Notes: generated by a model not told the origin, from the sequence alone. DNA of 64,000 bases from Brachynemurus nebulosus (GCA_035578155.1 JAPWDM010000013.1:10875527-10939526); one strand, 5' to 3'; positions 1 through 12,856 are shown, numbered from the stretch's first letter. Program-made: numbers and translations.

Positions 1-119
1 GTATAAAATTTTTTATGACGTTTTTCAAACCAAAATACCCACTAATAAAGTGAATAAGGTGCGTAAAGAAGAGAAAGTAAGAAATTTAGACAATGATTTG
101 CGATAAAATTACTTGATTG

Positions 120-243
120 TTTTAGTGAATTTCCAGAATGGAATTCAGCTATTACAGCCACATGTCATGACGCGACCTGAGCCCGGGACTATGGCAGAAA
201 TTTGTTTTGAGGTCCCTAGAAACCGAAAATAATATTCACTAAA

Positions 244-324
<81 letters not shown>

Positions 325-654
325 TGTCCGCGCGATAAGTCTCGAACGAAGTATCCAATTTTTACAACTTGGAACTTGGTGAGAACATTGGAAGTCCTTG
401 TATGAGTTCGTCAGCCAGACACGTCGGATGCCAGGAACATGGTTTTTGTTCTTGCAAAAAATTAGTTTTTTGCCAAAATTTCCACTTATACAAAAATTTT
501 TGCAAAATTTTTTTACACCATTTAAAAGAGAAGAAAGGATTACATAAAAAAGGTCTTTAAACTTTTTTTCTATGTCAACTAGTTTCCGAGAAAAACTAAT
601 TTTTATAAACGGAAATTCGCTATGTTATGCAAGATGCTGCGACAGGGGTATTTA
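120..654 (+). mobile_element. Helentron-like (HINE-type) element, copy A
   Basis: The 5' end TTTTAGTGAATTTCCAGAAT contains a hairpin (GAATT.CCA / TGG.ATTC). The core is (TA)n. The 3' end has GGAAATTCGCTATG, the inverse of the 5' end, followed by GATGCTGCGACAGGGGTATT. There is no TIR at the extreme ends and no TSD. Flanking DNA (1-119 and 655-830) matches an uninterrupted, inverted paralogue at about 5540-5830, which shows that this block is an insertion. Confidence 0.65.
246..325. repeat. (TA)n microsatellite, core of Helentron-like copy A
   Basis: An uninterrupted TA array of about 70 bases, ending in ATACATATATG. Confidence 0.95.
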
Positions 655-960
655 AACATTTAGTCAGTATATGTTGCATAGGAATATCAAAACATTTTTT
701 TTACAGACGTTTTTATCGCAATTATTATAATATTATAAAAATGAAATAAAATGTTCTCATATTGTGTCACTTAATGATTGTCAACTTCTAAGGAAATCGT
801 GGGGTTTCGAGCGTTTTGAGTTATGTATTTTCCATGAAGCTTTTTTATGGTCGCGATTCACTGCACAAAAAAAGTTTTTCTTGCAATCTGGAGCAAAGTT
901 TTAATACTTTTTGTGCGGTTCCTATTCATCCCATAAAAAAGTTTCTTCTGTATAAAAAAA

Positions 961-2049
961 AAAAAAGTGTTCTACTTCTTTGAATTGTCATAACACAGAA
1001 TAACATTCCTATCTCTCTCTACGGACTGTACCCGCTATCGCCGCTGAAAGACGTGGCACCGTTATCCCTTCCAAGCGGTCATGATACATACAAACAGAAC
1101 ACATCATGTATCAACACAAACATGTGAATGTATTAGTGTAATATGGTGCGCAGCTTGCATATAATTTATAGCATATACTATTATGGCCGACCATTTATGA
1201 TGAATAACAAAATATAAAAATAATTTTTTTTATTTTAAGGAAGATATCCCTTTATTTTGAGAATTTTTTTGTTTAATAGAATTTTTACACTTAAATACGA
1301 CACTTCATATTTCTTTCTGTTTAAATTTCACGAGTTTTTTAAAAAAATAATGATACTCTTTACAACGTGAACCTCATCACGGACAGTAACAGACTAAATC
1401 AGTAGCGGTGTAAATTACAACTTATTGCAGTTTACGAACGACAGATGTACATATGTAAGCTGCTTCTAATTATTCTCTATGTCAAAAATAAACAATCATT
1501 CAACATTTCATTTGCAACAACCTAATAATTTTTCGGAATTAATAATATAAATTTGTTAGTGAACTATCTGGTCATTCAATAATGCAGTTAGATTTTAGTT
1601 ACAATTAGAAAACAACTTTTTTTACACCCAGCTCTTATTCTGTGTAATTCAACATTTCATTTGGAACAATCCAATAAGATGTGTCATAATACTTCTTCAC
1701 ACTACTGTATTGAAACTTTTTTTTTTGCTAAATTAACAATTACACCAGTAAAATACTTGATAGTAGCTATAATTATTATCCTTAACTATTTATACACCAA
1801 TCTATAGCTAATATACAAACATTAATACATAATTAATAGAAATTCTTGCTTCAGCAACAACTACCATTGAATTATTTTTATTAGTTAATAACGAAAAATT
1901 TACTAACTATACAACAGTTCCATATCAGTAATACAGGGTGTGGTCCCCAGATATAATATATACAATGTATCTGCTTCATTCTATAAAATGGACTACAATC
2001 CGTGATATACATATAGTATGCGGCGCCTTAGGGGCTTCTCCGCGCTGTA
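961..2049. other. No gene seen
   Basis: AT-rich DNA holding the dispersed repeat at 1080-1345 and, near 1934, a lone ACAGGGTGT word like the end of the 22625 MITE. Nothing looks coding. Confidence 0.6.
1080..1345 (-). repeat. Dispersed repeat shared with 33140-33420 (inverted)
   Basis: Its minus strand carries GAAGTGTCGTATTTAAGTGT, then AAAATTCTATTAAAC, AAATAAAGGGATAT, GGTCGGCCAT and GTGTGTTGATAC-like text in the same order as the copy at 33140-33420. A weaker version lies near 42655-42830. Identity unknown. Confidence 0.6.
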
Positions 2050-3023
2050 CAGCCGACTCTCATTATCAGTCCGCCGATTTATATCTCTATTGTAAACATT
2101 CGCCCTCCATGACCGAAAAAAATCCATTTCAGTCTTTCGTTATAAGACCGGAACATTAGTGTTGATGATTAATAGTGCAACTCATAAATCATCCTGTCAG
2201 AATCTTTTTATTCACTAAAATAAATTTTTTATAGGTCCGTGTTAATATAATACATAAATTTTGTTCGTTCATCGCGCGGATTATATTACAAACTCTGTTT
2301 GGCAAACAATATTATTTACAATTCCTATAAAAGGTTTTAATAAATTTTTTAAAGAAAATATGTGTGGAGCGTATCGTTTAAACTCCTGTCACACAAACTA
2401 GAGAACGCACTTAGAAAATATTAGTAAATGTATTTATTAAAAAAAAATTAGCAGATTTTGTGCCGCTTCTAACGAATGGTAATACTACACTAAACGTCCG
2501 GGCTATTTGATTATAAATAAGTACACACTCACACGCTCGAAAAGTAGGGGAAGTGGAAGTTACGGGGGAGGTGGGAGTAAACGGATTCTTTTTATTCACT
2601 AAAATAATTTTTTTTATAGGTCCGTGTTAACATAATACATGTGTAGTTGACGAAAACAAGTTTTGTTCGTTCATCGCACGGATTATATTACAAACTTTTT
2701 TTGACTAACAATATTATTTACAATTTCTACAAAGGATTTTAAAAAAATTTTGAAGAAAATATGTGTGGAGCGTATCGTTTAAACTCCTGTCACACAAACT
2801 AGAGAACGCATTTAGAAAATATTAGTAAATGTATTTATTAAAAATAGGTAGATCTTGTGCCGCTTCTAACGAATGGTAATACTACACTAAACGTCCGGGC
2901 TATTTGATTATAAATAAGTACACACTCACACGCTTGACTACCACGCGTAAGTGGGGGTACAAGAATCCTTAGAATTATATTCTCCTACAGCCCCGTAAGT
3001 GGACTGATAAGGAAAGTCGGCTG
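2050..3023. mobile_element. TA-flanked element with internal tandem duplication
   Basis: TIRs CAGCCGACTCTCATTATCAG and (right, reverse complement) CAGCCGACTTTCCTTATCAG are flanked by TA at 2048-2049 and 3024-3025. The interior contains two tandem copies of a roughly 382-base unit (2205-2586 and 2587-2945), each with GTGTGGAGCGTATCGTTTAA and CTAAACGTCCGGGCTATTTG. A third, left-truncated copy ends at 36031. No protein was recognised. Confidence 0.75.
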
Positions 3024-3059
3024 TATATGTGTGTAATACAGTTATTAGACTCTCTATTT

Positions 3060-3140
3060 GTGCTTGTGTTGTTGTGCAGTGGTTAAGATGCCGACTACCG
3101 CCGACCACTCTATTTACAAGTTGGGTCTCTCTCTTGCTCG
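3060..3140 (+). repeat. Possible tRNA-derived SINE head
   Basis: GTGCAGTGGTTAAGATGCCG resembles the A-box region of a Ser/Leu-type tRNA, and AAGTTGGGTCTC about 30 bases later could be a decayed B box. It begins just past the 2050-3023 element. The rest of a tRNA fold is absent, so support is weak. Confidence 0.2.
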
Positions 3141-3365
3141 CGAGTGGGTGTTGTGAAACATCCGAGGCCACCGTTTTGTTTTGTTGCTGTAGAATGGAAT
3201 TGTTATTTATGTTTGCGGCCTGGCCACGACCGACACCAACTGTGCCGTGTGCCGTACAGGCAGGCAGCAGTAATCAGCGATTTTGATAGATATATTTCAT
3301 ATTTTGTTATAAATAGTAATCGGTATTACGAAAGGCGGGCGAACAGTCATTCAGTCCAGTGGTGA

Positions 3366-3535
3366 TATACCAGTATGTAATAAATATTTCAAAATTGATG
3401 GAGGTTTAATGTTATGGAGGTAGTGAGTTGCATAGTAGCTATTTCAAATATAGTTTTCAAAAAATTATATTTCAATACAAATATTGGAGATTTTATGGCT
3501 GTAGCAAGCATAAGGCTACTTCTAAGAAGTAATGT

Positions 3536-3629
<94 letters not shown>

Positions 3630-4214
3630 TACTATTATCAAGAATATTGTTTTTTATTTATTTGAGGAAAATTTTCAAATTTAGTGTATTTTAATGTTTA
3701 ATGAAAAAAAAATTAACTGTATTTGAACAGAGAAAATCAATATAAAAGTAAGCGTCAAAATTCCCTACTCCATTTGAATTTCAGTATGATTGGATTGAAA
3801 GTACTCTTACAATGTTACAAAATAAACTATCGAGTAGGTACATGTTAGTATAGAAAGAAGTAACAACATCGGCATCACTCGAATACTCATGTTAGTAACA
3901 TTAATTCACAATCTTGTAAGCTTACATATCCCAATAAAACTATCTTGGTTCCTTGATAAAATGCAAATTTACCATTTTTTTATATTGTGAGGAGGTTTTG
4001 AAATTTTATGGTATCCAACATCGAAAGCTTTTTGAACTTTTTGATTCAGTCTTAAGCAATTTCTCTAATAGAGATACATTTCAACATTGGCTTAACATTT
4101 TTTAAGACATAATTTTTTCTATCATCAAAAATTTTGCATTATTTATTATCAAAATATAATTTGTAAAAATGTTTTTATCATTTTCTATAATTTTTTTAGT
4201 TTGTTATAGTTAAT
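3366..4214. other. No gene seen
   Basis: Holds the (TA)n array at 3539-3624. Reading frames here come from the array or are AT-rich chance frames. Confidence 0.6.
3539..3624. repeat. (TA)n microsatellite
   Basis: An uninterrupted array of about 85 bases. Unlike the others, its flanks do not match the Helentron-like family. Confidence 0.95.
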
Positions 4215-4465
4215 AATTGAAGACATGAGTGAATAAAGGTGTTATGTAACATTTTTTAAAAAATTCATTTTTTGCCATATTTTGAAATATTCTATGTCGA
4301 CATATCATACCTATATTCAAATTTGGTTTCATTAGGTCCATTAGTTTTGTAGAAATTCAATAATGAGCACATACTATTGCATGGGAAGTCTATGTAAATA
4401 AAAACTTTCTGTAAAATTATAAAAAAATGTTACAATAACACCTTCATCCACTCATGTCTTCAATT
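4215..4465. mobile_element. Foldback MITE with about 42-base arms
   Basis: AATTGAAGACATGAGTGAAT at the left pairs with CCACTCATGTCTTCAATT at the right, continuing through AAGGTGTTAT and AACATTTTTT. No clear TSD was found, so the superfamily is open. The 160-base centre is AT-rich and non-coding. Confidence 0.65.
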
Positions 4466-5539
4466 TTATTGGATATTTTTAATATTTGTTTGACACTGAC
4501 ATTTCTGAATTTTATAGATTATAATTTTATTTTTTAAATATAGATTGTATTTGGAGATTTTTTTAAATGATTGAAATTAAAAGAGATGGGTAACCGTGAA
4601 AACTCAAACTTCTTATTCAAACAATTATTCTGTATCAAGTTGAACTTTAGATCGGCAGCTTAATGTACAGCAGCGTAATTACAGCAATTTATATCAAACA
4701 GACTATCTTCGTTGAATTTTCTTCCATTTTTGACACATTTTTAAACTTTCGGCAACGATATTCTAATGAAAGGAGGCGCGTGAATTAGGATATTCCTTTT
4801 TTTCTCTAATAGCAAGTAAACGCATCAAAATGGTACAGTAAAATAAAACAGTCTAGGGGTGAAAATGAATGCCTGAAACGTTTCGCGCATATTCAAATAT
4901 GTTTAAACTTGTATCGACACTTAAATTTATAAAGGTGACAAACATTTGAGACAAAATAATATCAGAGGAATGAGCCAATCGTTCCAAAATGCTTCCTTAT
5001 GCAAACTCATTCGTTGGATCACTTATAGTAATTCATTTAAAATAGTTCTAGGTCTGTTATGTGCAAGAAAGTGTCCTTAGATTGTTAATTAATTAAAAAT
5101 CCCTGAAATTAAATATCAGTTAACTAAATCAGAAATTTTACTATAGAGATTTTTTGTTTCAAATTACGCCATGTCATTTTAACGTTGTATCTAACTAGCA
5201 ATGATTTTTAAAAAAATTATTATTATAGAGCCATAATCATTTTTTGTTCTGTGTGTCTGTTAGTTAGTTAATAATTATTTTTAATGGAATCAAATTGAGT
5301 AAAACAACATTGGATTTAATTTGTACATAGCCACTGAGGATGCCAAAACAGAAATTCGTGACTCTGTGTGCCGATTTCAACAACAGCTATGTAGTACCTA
5401 ACCAAATAACACGTAATACACAATCAAAAAAAAATTAGTTTTTAAAATAGAAATATACTTTCGAGTATTGAAATAAAATGAACAGGTTTTGTTAGGGTAA
5501 TTGGTGGGTACCCCGGAATTCTACATTACGTTTAAATAT
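4466..5539. other. No gene seen
   Basis: AT-rich unique sequence without repeats I could pair or frames with coding character. Confidence 0.6.
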
Positions 5540-5830
5540 TTCGAATACAAAACTCAAAACCCTCAAAACCTCACGATTTCCTTTGAAATTGCTTTTCTAA
5601 ACAAGACAAAGCATTAATTTATACATGATAGCATTTGATTTGAATTGTATAATATTATAAAAATTGCGATAAATCCATCTGGCAAAAAGCTTATTGATGT
5701 AATAATTTATATTTTTGTACAATGTACTGATTAAATGCTTAGCAACAGTCAATAATTAACTTTATCGCAAATTAATGTTAAAATTGCTTAATTTTTCTTA
5801 CGTTTTTTCTCATTATGCATTTCGATGAAA
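5540..5830 (-). repeat. Paralogue of 1-830 without the Helentron-like insertion
   Basis: Read on the minus strand it matches the flanks of copy A: TTTGCGATAAAGTTAATTAT, then directly AAGCATTTAATCAGTAC, TATAATATTATA and AGGAAATCGTGAGGTTTTGA. It therefore acts as an empty site. Identity of the duplicated sequence itself is unknown. Confidence 0.7.
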
Positions 5831-7559
5831 ATTTTAAAAAATATTAAAAAAAGTCTTAAAGAAGACCGCATAAAAACAGTTTTCTAAAAAAACAAACATT
5901 TTGGGAATAGTAAATTAAAGTAAAAAGGTACAATAATATACAAAAAATTATACCTAATTAAATTACAATATGGAAAATAGAGTTGTGAATACCAGTGTAA
6001 TCGTTTAAAACTAAATGAGGAGTTCCGTGACGTCCGAAAAAAGTGGAGTTGCGTTCCTCGTTTCTATGATACGCACAGAGTAAGGCAGAGACAACATATC
6101 TATCTCTATACTACTGAAACCAGTGTAACCAGTAAGAGATAGAAAATATGTTATATACGTGCACGGTGTTTACTTTGTATTGGCGTGCTAAACTGTGTAT
6201 GTGTGCGTAATCTAAGATAGTGGTGGCCGTCACGTGACCGTATTCGCATACGTATGTGTAATATCACAACGCTATGTGTGGGGATGTAACAATGTCAACA
6301 CAATCAACATAACAATCCAATCCATTGTTTTCTGACTGACCTACACTCAGTGAGTGCCACTAAGCAAGTGACTACTTAGTAGCATTAGGTACACAAAAAT
6401 GCATACTGCAGATTTCATGATAGAGATAGTTGCTGTGTCTCCATTACTCCGTGATGATATGTATTCTGTGACACATTCTCATTTGCTGAATTTGAGCCCC
6501 TATACTTTTTACGCACTTTAGGCAAACCGAAAATAAGAGAGACAAAAACTGCAATTTACATATACCTAGCAGTAAAACCTCTTGAAGAATTTGATGAAAC
6601 ATTACCAAGAAGCTCATACTTCAATTTCGGTTCTGCTCAAGTCTCTTCTATGCCTATATTACAGTATGAGTACTTAAATTCACAAAAGTACTATTACCAC
6701 TTAATGACTACTCTAACAATTCTTTGATACTCTACGATATCAAATCTATAAATATATACATAATTAAATGTACACAATTAATATAACAGTTTAAAGATTA
6801 TTATTTATACAAAAATTTTAATAACAAGAAATTATGAATTGTTTTTCAGCTTGTTTAAATAATTACTGTACAGTAATATTAACAGTATCTACTTGGTGCG
6901 GATAACCTTCAAGATAAATAAGTAGTTAGCAGTCAGCTATACCTGCAGTAATCAATAAAATAGTAATTCACGAGAACATGAAGTAAAAAAAAAAAATTGT
7001 TATTTGGTTGTTGGTACAAGTTTTAAAGCACTAAATTATTTTTGATCGGCTTGTGTTTTTTAATAAATTAATTAACTGCTTCCCACAGTGGTAATATTCG
7101 TTTTCGTGTGTGTGTGTATTTTTTACATATTAATAAATGTAAATAATAATTCTTGATAGACACGCTAAAAATTTTTTTTGAAATTTTTGATAATAGAGAG
7201 TTTAACTTAAAAAATTGTAAGAATCATGGTAGGAGCGCTGTGGAGTATGCTTGGAAATAGTATGATTACAGTTTAAATAGAAAATAATGTGCAAATATTG
7301 GTATAAATATTGAAGGTAATTGAAAACTAACTGCACACTTGAAGTGTGATCGCAAATAATAGTTTAATTAATCCAGTAGCCCTCAATTGAACTGGTTTTC
7401 AACGTTGATTCTGATTGCTTATTGCATTTTCAAAATGACTGTTTAGGCTAGAAAACTATCACACTTTGTGTTTTTGAGGTTGTAGAAAATGTTGTAAAAA
7501 GCTACGAATAATTACCTTTTTTCAAGGAAATTTACAAAAATTGAAATTTTTCTTACATA
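5831..7559. other. No gene seen; GC-richer patch at 6030-6400
   Basis: The patch holds ATCTATCTCT...AGAGATAG as a loose inverted repeat near 6100-6150 and many CACGT/ACGTG words, possibly an eroded transposon or an upstream regulatory region. The rest is AT-rich. Confidence 0.5.
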
Positions 7560-8302
7560 GGGTGAATGCAGAAGAGATGCCGCACATTTTGAAAACACTT
7601 GATAATTCTTAAAGTATGCATTTAATTGACTTGAAATTTGGTACACAATAAATGTAAACATTGTTCTTTAAAATTATTTATAAATAATTTTAAATTTTGA
7701 GTCATAAAGGATTCATAATTAACATTTTTGTAGAGCCTGCAGAGCGGCATCTCTCCCACACCTATGGGAAAGATGCTGCATCAAAGCAGGAGTTCATATT
7801 AAAAATTTTGCATTTTACACACATCTCCATACATGATGCATGCCATATGTAACCATTTTTGGCACTTTATACATCTTAACCAGTCAACTTTTTTTTTTTA
7901 TTTCTGAGTACTTTTCAAAACATTCAATACACAGGCAATCATCAATTGTTGGGATAGATGCCGCATGTTGCTATAACAAGCATAGTGCGGAATTCTAACC
8001 TAAAATTTTATACAGTACTTTTAAAATATACCTAAATTAATAACAAAACTCATTTTCATTAAAACAATGAAATATACATTCTTAAATTCTAATGAAGTAA
8101 ATGCTTGATAAAATATTATGTTAAAAAACTTACTTTTCAATAATAAAAAGTTGGATAATTACTAAACTCGTGGACTAATCATAAATGTTACTATATACAA
8201 CTTAAATAAGTAACTTATTTTAAAGATATAATCCATTAATAGCGCTATCCATTAATCGACCGACGAACTATAACTACTGCGGCATCTGTCCCGCACTTAC
8301 CC
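7560..8302 (-). mobile_element. pogo-like non-autonomous element, copy 1
   Basis: TIRs GGGTGAATGCAGAAGAGATG and (right end, reverse complement) GGGTAAGTGCGGGACAGATG are flanked by TA at 7558-7559 and 8303-8304. The motif GCGGCATCTCTCCC or its complement recurs inside. Read on the minus strand, the middle retains a decayed CxxC...WLxxxC transposase C-terminal segment (7800-7945). It is the inverted partner of 29743-30630. Confidence 0.85.
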
Positions 8303-10048
8303 TACACTTTCGGTAGGAGAAACTTTTCTGTCATTACAAAACTTATTTTGAAAATGATCCGGACGCGACGTCAAAAATTTTTTTTTAATGCGCGATGCCA
8401 AAATGGCGGTTAAAGAAATTTTTTCTAAATTTAAAAAATCAGTTTTCCAAATTTTATTTGTTTAAGGTCATAACGTCGAATATAGAATAGTGTCAGAAGC
8501 GTAATTACAAATTTTACACCCTAGAGCGATTTTGACTTAAGCGTCCCCCATTAAAAAGTCGATTTTCCTTAAAAACGTAAACGACAAGCAAAAAAAAAAA
8601 AGCCACTTCTAATTTCCACTCCTTCTAAGGTAATAAAACAGCCCTAAGAATTTCTTAACAAAGAATACTTTTCCTTCTTGCGCTCATACGTTTCGCTGTT
8701 GCGCCTTTTTCTTTTCGCATTGAGTATGGTCGCAATGCATCCACGGACAAAACCCTTCGATAATATCTTTTAAAGAAACTGCAACTTCAAACAAAAACTA
8801 CTAATGCTACGCCTTCTGTGACCCTAAAAGTCTGATGTTCGCAACATCACAGTTCACAAAACCACAAAACAACATATTTTTATTTTTCCGATGACCTTAG
8901 AAAAACCATAATTTATCTATCTAATAATTATTAATCCAATAAATATAATTACTCTATTTACAAAAATAATAATAAAATACTATTCAAGTGTTAAATTCAT
9001 ATCATTCGTGATAAATAATCACTCACTTATTTGCGGTAAATGTTGAATTCTTTTCAAACGGCTAAAAAATATCGGTAAGTAATTTTATATAACCCTGAAA
9101 TATCCACCGTAATTAACGAACAATTAGATTTAATATCTTTCAATACACATATTATATCGGCTACAAATATTCACGTACTAATTCAATGAGTAAGTCTAAA
9201 CAATAAAATAGTAATAATTTTTATGTAACCATTGTCCATAGAGTGTATAATTAGTAAACGATTAACCTCTTTACAAAAAAAAAAATTATAATAGAATTAA
9301 ATAATATTGTATATGAACTAATTTAAACGATTACAGTGCAATTGTATCAGAATCGATCTTTTTTAGATGTACGTAGTTATGTTAATTGTGAATTGATTGT
9401 ATTATTTTGTAAATTGTCGCAGAAATAAATTTGAAATTTTTTAAATTATTATTTGAGGGGTTATCTGTAAGCCGACTTATCAAAAAATTTGACCATACTT
9501 GGAGAATTTTTTCTGTAAAAACGAAGAATCGAAACAGAATGATATCTTAAGGGTTTATTTTAAATATATTCAGGTAGGCAAAATATTTTTTGGGATAAAA
9601 TAAACACAAAATTGCAGTTCAAATGTGATTATCTCGAAACTATATCGTTTGAACATAGCAAAAACCAAATTTCGGGCACTTTTAATTTGATGTACTTGAA
9701 ATTTGAACTGTAGCTTCGTAGAAATATAATCTAGCGAAGTACTCATGGGTTTTATAATTGATTGAAAATTAAGTTCCTTATCAATACTTAAACTAAATCC
9801 AATTTTTACCGAAAAAGTAGAAGTTTTTTCCAAATGCACTTCTATAATGTACAAGAAATCAAGAAAACATAATTTTTTGATAATACATAAATAAAGGAAA
9901 CAAAAAAAACAATTGCTTTTGTTCCAGAGCATGGTCAAATTCGTGCTTACGTTTCGCTATGTTTAAAAAATGTAGTTTAGAGATAACCGTGTTAAAGGCA
10001 CTGTTTAACCTCTTTTTTTATTCAAAAAAATTTTTATGTAGGCTTAAT
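8303..10048. other. No gene seen
   Basis: The 122-codon minus-strand frame at 9570-9938 is Phe/Ile/Lys-rich and lacks any domain. The DNA is AT-rich with motif echoes of the 10049-10318 foldback element. Confidence 0.55.
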
Positions 10049-10318
10049 ATACATGGACTGTTAACTGCAGAAAGGGAACAAGTCCAAAATTTTTTAAATG
10101 CGTTTTCTTGTGTCAAACTAAAGATGATGTATAGACGGATGATTTACAACAGAAAGAGAACTTTTCTATCATCTGTTATGGCCATAGTAAGTAGTTCATT
10201 TATGCGTTTACTGCAGATAGAGTACAAGTCTATACACCATCTTGAATTTAAAATAACAAAAAATTTTTAAAAATTTTGGACTCGTTTCCTTTCTGCAGTT
10301 AGCAGTTCACAAATGTAT
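10049..10318. mobile_element. Foldback MITE with nested inverted repeats
   Basis: ACTGTTAACTGCAGAAAGG near the left end pairs with CCTTTCTGCAGTTAGCAGTTC at the right. AAGATGATGTATAGAC and GTCTATACACCATCTT form an inner pair. A third TACTGCAGATAG-type copy lies in the centre. The outermost TATACAT / ATGTATA suggests a TA target. Confidence 0.55.
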
Positions 10319-10474
10319 AGAATAAACTCTTAAAATTTCATATTGTTTAATTTCTCATTTTCGCAACAAAAATATTTCAACGAGAAGTCTGATTATTTGA
10401 TAAGTCATTCGGTAATTTTGTAATAATTTTAAAGTTTGCTTCATAACATTAGTAAAAATGTCCGAAAAATTCTA

Positions 10475-10545
10475 AGGGCGAAGATGATAAGGGCATTCGC
10501 CTCGTTGTGAAGACTCGCGGTCCGCCGGGTATTATATATACCTGA
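10475..10545 (+). repeat. Possible tRNA-derived SINE head
   Basis: GATGATAAGGGCATTCGCCT followed by GACTCGCGGTCCGCCGGG resembles a tRNA A box, anticodon arm and B-box region. The B-box consensus GGTTCGA is not intact and no complete cloverleaf can be drawn. Confidence 0.2.
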
Positions 10546-12589
10546 GATAAAAGGCCCTTACTGTGGTTAGACTAGGTTTACCTATTCTTGACTATATTCT
10601 CAGCGAGAATTCTCGCCAGTTTTTGGGTTTTAAAAGTTTAAGTAGATGGAGCATTATCCATGATAGAGTAGGATTATCCATCATTTTTTCGCATTGGTTC
10701 ATTTTGGTCCTGGTTTTATGTAACAAGTTTCACTATATTTGTTATCAAATAAATATTTCACTGTACATATTATTATTTACTACTGTTAGAGATAACTCTA
10801 TTTGATAAAAAATTAAATACATAATATGAAAAAAATGATATTGGCGTTCACATCAGAAAAAAAAGTAAAAGAATATTAAAATTATATAAAGCACCTATAA
10901 AAAACACACTGGTATCTAAACAGTATTATTAATATATATTTACTTGGCAAGAGATATTATTAGTTCTTATAATAATAGGCAAGATTATGTGGCAATCAAG
11001 CAAAAAAAAAAGTAGCCACTGGTAAATTAACATACAACTAAGTACAGATAACGAATATTATTAAATATTCCGTGTTACAGATTTACCTATATGTGCCTAC
11101 TGTACACAAACAAACAATTTAATCCATAACCCCGCGTGGTCGCAGATGATTTTACTATAGATGTTTAAATCACAGAGTAGATCGACTGAATCGAGAGATT
11201 CTGTTGCTTTGAATTTGTATCCATAAACTTAAAAACGCCGTGAGCAGCGGGGCCCCATCACGGAAGTCGAATTTTTCGCTACATCTTCGGTATTGAATGC
11301 CTACAAGCGAAATGTGATTGAAAATCTACAAGCGATTTGTAATTTTGATGGTTTCTACAGAATCGTGTTTTACGGGTCGGAAAACGGATAGCGCCCTTAC
11401 TCTCGCTTCCCGCCGTTCTTATCGTATAGGCTGTATAAGTCTAATTTTTTCACGGAAAATTTCGACTAATAATTTTTTCAAGGAAAAATTCGACTAAAAA
11501 GTAAGTTTTTGATAAAGGTTTTAAGAACACAGAGTTTTTCAAGTTTTAATAAAATAGAGTTTAAGGTATTTAAGTTTTTATTTTTACTTTCGGATTAGTA
11601 TAGGCTCTAGGGTAGCTATCGCTATATGAAGGTAAGGTATGGTAACCAGACCACTTTGAGCATATGCGATTTTCACCGAATATTGACGTTTTAAAAACTG
11701 GAAGACTCAGAAAATTAAAAATCTGGATGGAAATTCTCCAGACGTTTGATCTTCTGACCCAAAAGACATGAGATCAGGCTCAAAGTAATTCCACATATGA
11801 GACATTAAAAAAAACAAAATTTGGGGACATTTTGTCTGCTGGTTCTGGAGTTATCGCCAGTTTTAACTTTTCGACAAAAAACCAGAAAATGTGATTTTTT
11901 TCGATTTTCTCCATTTATATACTCAATAGCCTTGATACCAACAGAGTACCTAATACGTATACACATATAGTATACCTATATTGGTGAATTATGAACAAAA
12001 TAATGATAAAATAGCATTCTGACATAGTTTTTAGTACTTTTTCACTTTTTTTTTGCCTTTCTGTTTTGACTTGATTCCAAATATAATTATAAAATTGCTT
12101 GCAATGGTGTCTAAAATATTCCATTTCAATGCCCTGTCGAAGAAACCTTACACTCGAGGTTAGTTTGACACTTTTAAAAAAAAAATACATATATCAAATT
12201 GTTGGGGGTAATGGAGGTTTGATTTTGTTATACATTTGATAGCCAAAAAATTAAAATTTTCGATATTAAAAAAAGTTATTAAGAAAAAACTTCCGAAATA
12301 TGTTTAAAGTAATTCCAATTGACGGTATTGTGCAATATTTAAAAAATATCAATTGTGATCACGTAAACGCTTAAAAGCTGCTGAATAATGTAAGAGTATT
12401 CTGTAGCCAGTCTAATAATTCTAATTCAACAATCTACTCTAAAAAAACTACATAAAGATTAATATTGCCCGATAAAATTAAAATTAAAATTACAACTGAT
12501 ACAGTTTTTTGTATTCACTTTCAATATAAATCGGTTGATTTAATAATACCCGTGCACAGTCCATAGCCCTGCTACAGTTAACTGTAATA
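10546..12589. other. No gene seen
   Basis: AT-rich. A short GC-richer part at 11235-11430 contains GTGAGCAGCGGGGCCCCATC, which looks like eroded transposon or SINE material without identifiable ends. Confidence 0.5.
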
Positions 12590-12840
12590 CCAACAAGTAC
12601 ACACACACTCTCAGTGACCAAATATAAAACAAATGAATGCAGCAGGCAGCTGAACAACGAACGCACCGTAACGGGGCAATCGAGTAATGAGAGTAACAGT
12701 GATATCAACGTTCTGAAAATGTTTGTATTGCCCCGGGGCAGGGCGGGTCCACTCGCGATCTTTTCACTCAACAAAGAGCTGCAGCAGCATTCAAGTCACA
12801 GTCAGTCAAACTCATTCCGTTATACGTACATACAGGTAAA
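12590..12840 (+). promoter_or_regulatory. GC-richer patch, possible promoter or first exon
   Basis: Composition is markedly less AT-rich than the neighbourhood. TCAGT initiator-like words occur at about 12610 and 12803, and CATACAG|GTAAAT at 12830-12840 resembles a splice donor. No downstream exon is identifiable, so this is only a candidate. Confidence 0.2.
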
Positions 12841-12856
12841 TAACAATCACTGCGGT

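Noticed and set aside
2200..2945. The two tandem units as retroviral-type LTRs
   Set aside because: No TG...CA ends, primer-binding site or polypurine tract, and the units are directly adjacent inside a TIR-bounded element.
9570..9938. 122-codon minus-strand frame
   Set aside because: Phe/Ile/Lys-rich with no domain, no splice partners and composition equal to the flanks; a chance frame.
10475..10545. Functional tRNA gene
   Set aside because: A-box-like text is present but the B box is not intact and no cloverleaf can be drawn. The same holds at 3060-3140.
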